A model generated the notes under the pieces. That model had not been told where the DNA came from. It made no database searches and worked only from the letters and a program-made list of their open reading frames with translations. From NCBI GenBank assembly GCA_026168455.1, contig CM047430.1, forward strand, positions 73,075,044 through 73,139,043: a stretch of DNA of 64,000 nucleotides. Reading direction: 5' to 3'. Shown one piece after another: positions 11,001-23,000 of this stretch. A program made the translations under genes and the position numbers. Within the stretch, counting starts at the first letter, position 1. The number at the start of each line of letters is the position of its first letter. The stretch is from Theocolax elegans. Its lineage: Eukaryota; Arthropoda; Insecta; Hymenoptera; Cerocephalidae.

Positions 11001-14000
11001 TACAAGCAATTCATTAGGCCATGAGATGGGGATTGAATGGGATAGAAAAAATTCGCAAACATTTCAGCATCTTTTAGCCAAATAATTAGCATTTTAGTGC
11101 ATCAATTTTATTATATACATATTCATATACACACACACTAATATTGGCACTACTAAATACTGAATATATTATACTTTATTTCTGTTGCACTTATAAAAAT
11201 ATAATATTATTGCACTTCTAATACTTGACTAACTAACAAATATTTTCAATCTTCTGGTGTAGGACACATAATTTCCAATCGAATAAGCAGATTCTCGTAA
11301 GGTTGATCAGGTTATCTTCTATCAAATTATTTTACTTTCGAGTTAGGAAACAGCTACGAACTCACAATAACATAACACTTGCGTTAAAGAACACGTCCTT
11401 ATTTCTCTCGCAACAATGAATTCTACCACGAAAATATGCTTTACATGCACGCATGTTAGAAAATATTGGACGCGTGATCAAAACAAAATCTTGGAGATGT
11501 ATGGATACACCACGTGTTACTTTAAGGTTAAAGTTCCATTCCTCTATATAATGCTAATTTTTTGGGCATTTCAATTACAGAAATACTATTTCACGGGAAT
11601 AAACATTTTATTTTAATGACATAGTGAAAATATCCTATAATTTACAACATCGAGATTTATAAAATAAACTAAATGCGATGTATACTAATTGAGAAATGAA
11701 GTTAAATTTATCAAATTTTTAATGTAAAATGTATATGTACTTGATAATGTTCAGTGATTTTATTTTGACACTTTTTTCTATGTACCGACGGTTTTGGGAC
11801 ACTTTTCGTGCGATTATTTTAAATTATAATGTTTACCTACACTTCCGAAACGAAAAATTTTCATTATCTTGTATATATATGAATTACATAATTATGTCTT
11901 TAAGAACAATCAGTTAAATAGAGTATAAAATCGCACTTAATACAAATGCCTAAGAAGTTTCAGTTGCGTGTATTTCGACATATTTTAATCAGAATTTCTT
12001 CGCAATTAAAAAGTATTTATTCCAGATAAATACTTTTCTCAGATGTACTAGGTACGAATACGGACGTTCTCATGATCCTCGTAGATCTAATGCGGTGCCC
12101 GACAATGTCGAATAATAATTATAAAAACACGAGTAGTTGAGATAAATCGAGGGGACTCGAATAGTCCGAGCTGTTCAAAAGGACCGAATCGATGAGAAAG
12201 CACCGAGTTACTCGAAATATCAAAGTTTCTTGAGTTGTTCGTAATAACAAGCGCGTAGAAGTAGTTCGGAGAATCAAAATGTTCAAACGGTTTTATGTAC
12301 ACATATGCGACGGTTTACACGACACAAGTTGCACGAGTAGCTTGAATAACGAAAAATATATGCAAGTGCAGTGTAGAAATATGTAATTATCTGTAGGATA
12401 CATTTTCTTAAACGTCGATTGTCTGAAATATTCTTGAGTCCGAGTGCTCACGTTTTCGAATTCAAAAGAGCTGCTATTAAATTAGGAACGGGAAGGATAA
12501 AACGTCACAAATCTATACTCAAACTCTTACTATAATTCCTGATCAGACTCGAATTAGAAGTATAGAGATAGCCCTATTTAACTTTCATATGTTACATTTT
12601 TATAAGAGACTGTTGGCAAGATACTCAGAGAATGGGGAAAACAGAATTCCTACATACATACACAATATATTAAAAGACAATTCAAAAATATTATATTGAA
12701 AACATTGTTATTTTGACTCGATTAGTGATCGATCGATACATATTTACTCAAATAACTCTGTACACTCGACTAAATTTCCCTAAATATACTTAAGTGTATA
12801 ATTTAGACTCGTGTTCTTTTCATCCGTGAGGAAGCGGTGGCAGCTGCATCTGCGGACCGTTCGTAAATTAAACTCCGAAAGAGACAGAGGTATGTATGTA
12901 TGTATGTATATATGTGGATGTAGAGAGATAGCGATTCGGCGTGTTGCATCGTAGACATCGGACCGAGGAATAATAACGAAACGAGCCAAGCCACAGACCA
13001 AGTTTCGAAAAATCTTTTGGACACTGGCCATTCTTCCTATGTGTGCGAATGTACACGTAGTACACGCGTATATACGGGTGAAAATATGACACGGTGACCC
13101 GCGTGCATCGTTCTTCTAGCGGTGGTTTCGACAATCCCTTCGAAACCGATAACTCTTTTATTCACTCGGATTTTTCTTTTTTTTTCTTCCTGTTCACGGT
13201 ACATCACGTCGATGCGTGATGTCTTGTTGGGCGATGGGTTATATAGTTTGTTCGTTAATTTGAATACAACAGAATTCGATTTGAAGTTGGTTAATCATTT
13301 CCATAATGTAAATAAATTGATCTACACGAATCTATTTAACAGTATCAAAGTGTAAGTGTCATCGAATAACGTTAATAATATTACGTGTTTCGCGAACCGT
13401 TTCTAATATGCTTTATGTAAAAGGCCTTACACTCCGTCCACTATTGGTGGAAGTTCCGAAACAGTCTTTCCCAAAATATAAAATTAAAAATTTTTTAATC
13501 AATGGCGTTTCGACCAGGGCTTTTTAGCTTGATCTTCCACCGTCATAATGCACGAAGCGTATAAGATCTTTTACATAAAGCATATACAAATAAAAAAGAA
13601 ATTAATTTTTTTATAATTTTCGACCATTTTCTCTATACCCTTAAGATTCTTGCAGCTTAACCAGTATAAATTTTAGTTGATAACTCTTTACATATTTCTT
13701 CTATGTTTTCTTTTTATACATATTGTATTTCTTACTTTGTCTTTCGCAAAAACGACGTTCTCGGTGTTATTTAATCATCGCAGGACAAGTCAGTTCAACC
13801 GCTCAAGTAACTCTGTAATGTGAAAACATTTCTTTATATTGTTTGGAGGAGTCACATTTACATGCCGATGTAAATACTATATGTCATCTATATAGCTACT
13901 AGATCCTTTGTTTTTATTGTAGATATTGTTATTGGGTTATTGGGAAAAAAGTATTAAAACAGTGTATGAATATGGGTTATTAAGTTTTGTGTGCATCCTC

Positions 14001-17000
14001 TCTGGACATCGAAAATTTGAAAACCTCCGAATATAATTAATTATTGTAGCCGCAGATACCAGAAGACGATAACGCGATCAGCGTGAAAAACTACATTCTT
14101 CGTGGATACAAGTGAAAGTTTGCGTACACCACGAGGATTTTAAAAGGAAGTACACACACACACACACATCCAGGAAGATCTTAAAATTCGAAGATCGCCT
14201 CTCTCCCTCTCTCTCTCTCTCTCTTTCTCTCTTCAGTTTGCCACGCGCGTGTAAAAAGCGTCGAAAAGTTGATAAAAGTATATAAAGTACATATAGGGGT
14301 AGGAAGTGAAGGATAAAGTTCTGAAAATCGTGTGGAGCGACGTCGGTGTGGGTGTGTGGTTGTGTGGGTGTATATAGACACTCGAGTGGAGAGTCCCGGA
14401 GCAGGGGCGCATTCATAATGGGACGGGAGCTTCCGGTCGCAGGATATAATACCGAGGCGACGAGGCGACGAGGCGACGAGGCGAAGGCGACAAAACGCGC
14501 CTCGGCGAGAGAGAAAGACTGTGCTGCCCGTGCCACATCGAATGGCCCCGACCGCGCGCGCGTTTGCTCTCCCGCGTCCTCTCGATACGTCTGCCGGTGA
14601 CGTTTCCATATATCACCGCTCGCTCGCGCCCGCTCTCCTTACCCCGCTCCTCGCTCACCCTTTCGCTCTCTTTATCCCCCCACCCCCACCCCCACCCCCA
14701 CCCTCTCTCTCTCCCTCTCTTTCTCTCTCTCTATATACACCTCGCACTTCCGAAAGTGCGCGAGAGAGGGAGAGAACAAACTTGGGCGCCGGAGGCTCGA
14801 GTGCCTATCGGCACCCTGCTAATATGCCAGCCGCAGGCTACTCCTCTCTCTCTCTCTCGAGAATATTTCGGGACTAGGCGCACCTGTGCCGATTTTCACG
14901 CGGGGGTCGACCAGCCAGCCTCTTTGTTATTTCCTTTCTCAGTTATTATTACTATATCACATCTTTCTTTCTTTCTTTCTTTCTCTCCGTTTTTAGATGA
15001 AAATAACAAATAGATTGTGTCTTGTGAATTTGCTTGGCACTCACTGGATATATTCAAATAAATATAACGGTTGCGTGTAAATATGAGGGATTCGGATAAT
15101 ATTGGGACCGCTAAATCAAAAAATTAATTCTTCGAGTTTTCTTCAGTTTATTATCTATAGTTCACGTACAAATATATCCAAAAACATTTATTAATTTTTT
15201 ATAGTACAGTATGCTATTAATCATCATTTATTTAATTTCTTTTTCATGATTTTTATTATAAATCCCGATAGAATACGTGCTAGTATTTATTTTATTTTAA
15301 TATTTATATATGTCTTAAAATGTGAAGTATTTATAGTTGCAACTCCGGGAAAGGGATCTGCATACCAAACTTTAGGATACGTTTACTGTTATAAAAATAT
15401 TAGGAAACCCAGGTTTTACACTCTAATGCTCTTTTTTACGATACATATAACCAAATAACGAAAAATTACGTCTAAACCATTTTTTAATTTGTTCGGTTTA
15501 TAACTCGAAAACAAATAGATATCTTCCCAAACTTAAATCCAAAAGAAAACTATTCGATTTAAATAATTGTAATATCTTGATTTGTTGAAAAGTTACGAAA
15601 GACAAACAAATTTAACGAGATTTTGATGACAATATTAAATTAAAAATGTATTGACTATCGTTAACCCAAAATGCTGTCTTAATTTTTTTTCCCATATTAT
15701 TATTTTTATTTATTTTTTTCTATATTTTTATAATATTTATTATATTTATCATTATTTCCTTATATCTATCGTAAAAAACAGCGTTAAAGTCTAAAATTGA
15801 CGGTTTCGTCATATTTTTATATTATTAGAAATCACATCCTAGAGTTTGGTAAACTTCCGTTTCTCGGAAATACGTCACACTCTCCTTGTAAGTATTATTT
15901 ACTAGCTAAAGAAAATCAAAAGAATTTATTTTTTTTAAATTAACAAACAAATTAAAACAATGCTTTCTATTTATAAGTACGTTCGAGTTGAAAAAGTCAT
16001 AAAAATCACGGCATTCCACTGAAAACTTAATCGATCTTGCCAAAAAGTCTCTCAGTATTCAATAGAAAACTCAAATTTTCAATTTCTATTTTTTTTTATC
16101 AGTAATTAATCAATATAATTATTTAAAATTTTATACAGAATATATCTACTATTATTTATTATCATCACGATTTCTTTCACTTGACCGTTTCGTTTCAAAG
16201 ACCCAAATAGTTCAAAAAATCAGTTTTTTATTTTTTAATAACTTGCAAGTACATATGCTCGTTTGATTATTTTCAAAGATATAATAAATAGGAAAAAATT
16301 GGTTTAAGTATACGTGGTCGCCTTAAAAAATATCATTTACAAGATTCAAAATTTTCGAAAATAAAATTTTTCAATATGAATAACAAGATATAAAACGAAA
16401 TCGAAATAATAGTTCCTAAAACAATTTGGTTGTAAAAAACACGTTATTTGTACACTGAACAGGTTAAAATATACTTTCAACACGTTTTTAATAAAATCGA
16501 AAAGTGTTACTATTATACGTAAATCTTCCGAGGTAAATCTACAGAGGAAGGGAAAGTAATTAATCAATATAAACGAAACGTCGCAGGTACTACGAAAACG
16601 GAGCAGCATTCGAAGACGGTCCACCGTACGGAAAACGAGCGAGTAATCCGTGGACGCAGCATCACCACCACCACCACCTACCCCCTCATCATCCACATGC
16701 CCAGCAGCAACAGCAGCAGCAGCAACAGCAACAACATGGAGATGGTCCATATTGTTGGTACACCCAGCCGCTACACCAAGTGAACGGACCGCACCATCCA
16801 TCCGTGTTACCGAGCCTCGTTCAACCCGGATACGGGCCACTGGTTCAGCCGGGAACTGCGCACCTGTCGAGTCATCAGCCGGCTCCTCACGGAAGCGGTT
16901 CCGGTAAGTCTATCTCCCGGAAGATTGTTTCTTTATTTTCGTCCCCCACATTACGATATCCTCCTATTTTCCCAGATATACCGAATTCGATATAATTATT

Positions 17001-17045
17001 GCGCGTTACGGTCATTTTCTTCAGCTGTTCTTTAATCTAACCCCC

Positions 17046-17084
<39 letters not shown>

Positions 17085-20000
17085 GATTTACCGACTCGAT
17101 GATTCTCAAGGAAGTGATATTATACAATCGATTTTGTGTAACACTGCAATACACCACAGTCGAGTGAACTCCGCGCGACGAATACAGTGTAAATTTAAAT
17201 TGGAATAAAAGAAAAGTTTGACTATATACGCAGGTACGACCGGTGGTACGCAAAACGGTGCGGCGAGCTTGGACGACGAGTGGAAAAATATCCACGTAAT
17301 GCTGAATTGCATTCTGGGTATGGTGGAGAAGACTAAACGAGCTCTGGCGATATTGCAAAGGCGCGGGTGTTCGAGTCCTGCGGCTGCGAGTACTCCAGGT
17401 GGATCGAGCTTGCAAGCTCCCGTCGCGCTAACCAACGGCGGACAACCGCCGGCCATGGGTAATGGGTCTCAGCCGCAATTGGATGGATCTGCAACTGACC
17501 GCGATGGTACATTCAAAAGGCTATCGGGGGAAATTGTCGCTCAGACGATCAGGGCTACCGAAGATCGCGTTGCCGAAGTTAAACGCAGAGCTGGTTAATA
17601 TCTTTTTCTTTTCCACTTACCGTTACATACCCAATTGTTGATCAATTAAGGTAAATCTGTACGTTCATAGAATAATTTTATGTTAAAAAAGCTAATAATT
17701 GTATATATTTAGACGGATACAGAAAGTATAAGTATTAAACTTCCTTTTAGCCATCTCAGAAAAATAAAATAGGTGCTATTTTTAAAGTAAGCAACAATCT
17801 AAGAAAAAAAAGCGGGAAGTACCAATTTCTGATCAGTAAATTTTCGGTACATATACCACTTTCTATTTAAGTCTACTAAACAATTATTGATTGTTTAACC
17901 TTCAAATTGTGCGTAGCAACGTTTAGATTTATGTAAATCTTATTATTTAATTGAAATAATACACTGATCAGAAATTGGTTCATGATCAACAATTGGGTAT
18001 GTGACGGTATATATACCTATATTTATCCTAAATCTAAAGTCAAATTTTAAAATCGAACATTCGCTGCTTTTTGTTATTCTTGATAATTGATTACATTTAA
18101 ACTTTTTTTTTAATAATAATTAAATTATTTTTATGTTAATTACTTAATTTTCATTAATATTTATTTTTAATGCTTATTTACGCGAAATGAAAACGTTTAC
18201 GTAAAAACTTTGATTTTTACATTCTTAAAATAAAAATACCGTTTGAAAACTAATTTATCTAATTAAATTTTATTCAATATTTTAGAGTGATTCTAGGTGA
18301 TAACGAAAAAGCAAGATACCTATCTTTCAAATATGATCTTAATCAATTTAATAGACTAATAAATAGTAGAATAATAAATTAAATAGATTATTTTTTAACA
18401 AATCCACTAACAGAATAATAAATTTAGATAGATTAACTTTTAATAAATTTTAAAGATCTACCTAAAAAAATCGCATTTGAAAATAAAATTTTAATTAAAT
18501 GGAAATTATAACAGTAAAAAATCAATGCAAATATTTAAAGTTTAATATTTCTGATCCAAACGATCCTACAAAAACCTGTTGAAAATCGTCGGAAAGGTAA
18601 TATAAAAACCTTACAATTGACCTGCAATTAAAGTCTATTTACGAGTGTTTATTTTGCTAATAAAACTAAGAACTACGAATTAAAAATTGGTAGTAAGTAC
18701 CTTGCGATGAAACGCTTTTTCTCCCCATTTTATTAGCACTAATAGAATGACCACAACCTCAAAACATTCGAATAATCTTTCCAGCTTTTCGGAAAGAGTA
18801 AACTTCAAATTCTATAGTTCGGATGGGTTTTTAACGTTTTCGTCTGATTTACAACTAATTTCTGTTGTACTTCCCACTATTTACAAAGATAAAACTCTGT
18901 TTATTAGATTTTTCACTTGTTCATTTTTAATAGATATTTAATAGGACATAACTAGATTCAACTGTAATCTATATTTACAAGCTCAAAAATTGGAGAAAAA
19001 ATAGGATTTTACACTAATAAATGGTCATAAAATGTGAGAAAAAGCGTTTCATCGATAAGAGAAAAATGGGCACATTTTTCGCCTATTTTTTTGCCCATTC
19101 TATTCAAACAGTCTATTTAATACTTATACTCCGCTTAATAAACAAAAACTTGCAACAAGAAAGTTAAAAATAAGATTTTGATTTAAAAGTATGTGCACCT
19201 GACTATATATTTTATAATTTCATACGATGAAACTTAAGTTTTTTTAAGAGCTTTTAATTGTTCTTTTATTCGTTATATAATAATTCCAAAGCAACAAATT
19301 GTAGGTTTTCATATGATAAATAAGTGCACGAATTATCACTGCATTTTAAATTAAAAAATGGTTCCTTTTTTTGTTTTAATCGTCTAACAGTCATATTAAC
19401 CAATAAACAATTAACATTTTGTCTTTTGACCGCCAAAAAAATGTAGAAAAATTAAAAATAGTTATTTTCGATACAAGTGTGCAAAGTGGGTGATTTAGGC
19501 ACGGGTGTAGTTTGTCAAAAACACCCGTGCAAGGATCACCTACTTTGGACATGTGTATCGAACGCTATTTTTTTGACGCAGTGAGCAAAACTCGTTCAAA
19601 TTATGAATTAGATCAATGACTGAGTCCTCAACGAGTATGAATTGTGACAATCACACGAGTTGAGGACGAGAGGATGGAAAGTTGGGTTGGGTGGGGAGGC
19701 GTTGCAGGGAGATGTGGGGGCGCAGATCCCCCCCCCCTCCTCTCTCCCTAAAAATAATAAATTATAAAAAAAAAAAAATTCTAAACAGTTTTGTTACACA
19801 ATTTTATGAAAACTAAAAATTATAACAAAAACTAATTTTTCTTCCAATATATTAAATTTATTTAACTTTTTTTAGCTTATTACGCAAATGTCCTTCTAGA
19901 TATCGTGCGCTCTCTCCCACTACACAGTTGATCTACTAACAAGGGAAGTACATGACCTCCGGGAAACGGATCTCATCCTAACTTTGGTATGTCTTTTATA

Positions 20001-23000
20001 ATATAAAAATATGAAGAAAGCCAAGTTATCTCTTGCCAATGGCCACTTTTACGGAAGTTATTCGACATCCAATAAAAATAGCAGTAAAAATTACTTCCAA
20101 TTCGATCGCTTATAACTCGGAAACAAATAAAGATAAACAATCGAACCAAAAACCAGAAAAAAGTTGAGTTCAAGTAGATATGGTTTGAAAAAAAAAGAAG
20201 CTCAAATTGCTTAATTTGAAGCAAAGTTATGAAGAAAATAAGAAATTGAAGTTATTAGGCCAAAAGAAACAATAAATTTTTATATTAAATTTTGGTTAAA
20301 ATTTCTTCAATTTTTTATTTTCTTCATAACTTTGCTTCAAATAAGCAATTTGAGCTTCTTTTTTTTCAAACCATATCTACTTGAACTCAACTTTTTACTG
20401 GTTTTTGATTTGATGTTTATCTTTATTTGATCCGAGTTATAAGCGATCGAATTGGAAGTAATTTTTACTGCTATTATTATTGAATGTCGAATAACTCCCG
20501 TAAAAGTGGCCATTGGCAAGAGATAACTTGGCTTTCTTCATATTTTATATTATGAAAAACATACCAAAGTTAGGATGAGATCCGTTTCCCGGAGGTCATG
20601 TACTTCCCTTGTAAGTGTCGCGCGCTTCTCGCTACGTGGTCGATATAAGAGGTTTCCCGCGCTTTTCACCATGTAGTCGACTGTCGGTCTCGCGCTATTA
20701 CTCCCGCGGATGCAAAAGTAAATTGATCTGTACATGCGCGACTTTTGCGAACGCCGTACTTAAAAGTGCCACTTTGCGCTCGCAAACGCGCATGAAAAGT
20801 CCAATTTTACACACTTCGTCAAAAAAATATATTTTTATGCATAAAAACTTTCGTACGACAAATAGATAAATTAGAAAAATTCAATATAAATATGCTTAAA
20901 AAAGCTTTAATTTTCATTATTCGAAATTAATGTATACATATGTCCTTGTAAAGTGCAGACATTTTAAAGTGATCGCGTATTTTTTAAATTAAGTTTCGAA
21001 CAATTTCCAATAGGTATTCGTAGCATCATTTAGACTAAAGTCATTGATATTAATCTATAAACAATTAACATTTTGTCTTTTGACCGCCAAGAAATGTAGA
21101 AAAATTAAAAATAGTTATTTTCAATACAAGTGTGCAAAGGTGATTTAGGCACGGGTGTAGTTTGTCAAAAGCACCCGTGCAAGGATCACCTACTTTGGAC
21201 ATGTGTATCGAACGCTATTTTTTTTTTGACGCAGTGAGCAAAACTCGTTAAAATTATGAATTAGATCAATGACTGAGTCCTCAACGAGTATGAATTGTGA
21301 CAATCAAACGAGTTGAGGACGAGAGGATGGAAAGTTGGGTTGGGTGGGGAGGCGTTGCAGGGAGATGTGGGGGCGCTGACACCCCCCCCCCTTTCTCCCT
21401 AAAACTAATAAATTATAAATAAAAAAAAAATTCTAAACAGTTTTGTTACACAATTTTATGAAAACTAAAAATTATAACAAAAACTAATTTTTCTTCCAAT
21501 ATATTAAATTTATTTAACTTTGTTTTAGCTTATTACACAAATGTCCTTTTAGATGTCGTGCGCTCTCTCTCCCACTACACAGTTGATCTACTTATGAAGA
21601 AAGCCAAGTTATCTCTTGCCAATGGCCACTTTTACGGAAGTTATTCGACATCCAATAAAAATAGCAGTAAAAATTACTTCCAATTCGATCGCTTATAACT
21701 CGGAAACAAATAAAGATAAACAATCGAACCAAAAACCAGAAAAAAGTTGAGTTCAAGTAGATATGGTTTGAAAAAAAAAGAAGCTCAAATTGCTTAATTT
21801 GAAGCAAAGTTATGAAGAAAATAAGAAATTGAAGTTATTAGGCCAAAAGAAACAATAAATTTTTATATTAAATTTTGGTTAAAATTTCTTCAATTTTTTA
21901 TTTTCTTCATAACTTTGCTTCAAATAAGCAATTTGAGCTTCTTTTTTTTCAAACCATATCTACTTGAACTCAACTTTTTACTGGTTTTTGATTTGATGTT
22001 TATCTTTATTTGATCCGAGTTATAAGCGATCGAATTGGAAGTAATTTTTACTGCTATTATTATTGAATGTCGAATAACTCCCGTAAAAGTGGCTTCTCGC
22101 TACGTGGTCGATATAAGAGGTTTCCCGCGCTTTTCATCATGTAGTCGACTGTCGGTCTCGCGCTATTACTCCCGCGTACGCAAAAGTAAATTGATATGCG
22201 CATGCGCGACTTTTGCGAACGCCGTACTTAAAAGTGCCACTTTGCGCACGCAAAACGCGCATGAAAAGTCCAATTTTACACACTTCGTCAAATAAATATA
22301 TTTTTATGCATAAAAACTTTCGTACGACAAATAGATAAATTAGAAAAATTCAATATAAATATGCTTAAAAAAGCTTTAATTTTCATTATTCGAAATTAAT
22401 GTATACATATGTCCTTGTAAAGTGCAGACATTTTAAAGTGATCGCGTATTTTTTAAATTAAGTTTCGAACAATTTCCAATAGGTATTCGTAGCATCATTT
22501 AGACTAAAGTCATTGATATTAAACTTTGAAAATTAGGTCGATTTTTACTTTAGCTAACACAAACTTTTTACCGGTAGTGTGTAGATAATTTACCAAAAAT
22601 TGTTTTTAAATTAAACGACACATCCGAATTTCAATAGTGTAAAGTGTATCGTTCTTTTTTAGAACACAACGATTTATTCCATCAAATTCAAATAAAAATA
22701 ATAATAATCAATTTTAGCTGTAAACTAAAAAAAGAGTTTGGAATAAAATGAATAAAAAATATCGATGACAATGTAACAGAGGAAGCCGTGCAGGAAGTAA
22801 AACGAGCAGCGGTAGCCGAAGTCCAACGCGCGGTAGCGGTTGCAGTGGCGGAATCTCGAGCGAACGAACGATTGCGAAGTCAACGTTACCTCGACGGTCT
22901 ACCCTTAGGTCAGAGAAGTCACACGAATCCTGCGCAACACGGTAGGCCCAGCCCATTTTTACGATTACCCGAAACGACAGGTCGTACGCCGTCTACGGGG

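Larger units (their letters stand above)
5100..16586. other. nervy intron 1 in this window (about 11.5 kb)
   Basis: No supported exon. It contains the LINE fragment, MITEs at 7472-8022 and 13406-13585, the relic of the 1-kb palindrome family at 8880-9098, (CA)n and (TA)n tracts at 10.0-10.7 kb, a CpG-rich patch at 14.3-14.9 kb, and a foldback copy at 15.3-15.9 kb. Other stretches are plain AT-rich DNA. Confidence 0.7.

Noticed and set aside
14078..15013. Overlapping Arg/Ser/Pro-rich frames on both strands
   Set aside because: They come from GC-rich and CT-repeat DNA. All frames are open at once, which signals composition rather than coding.
16346..16840. Minus-strand frame opposite nervy exon b
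   Set aside because: Shadow of the CAC/CAG repeats of the real exon.
19973..21807. Duplicated 71-83-residue minus-strand frame starting [12 protein letters not shown]
   Set aside because: It lies in the arm of the F1 foldback. The copies reflect DNA duplication, not a protein under selection.
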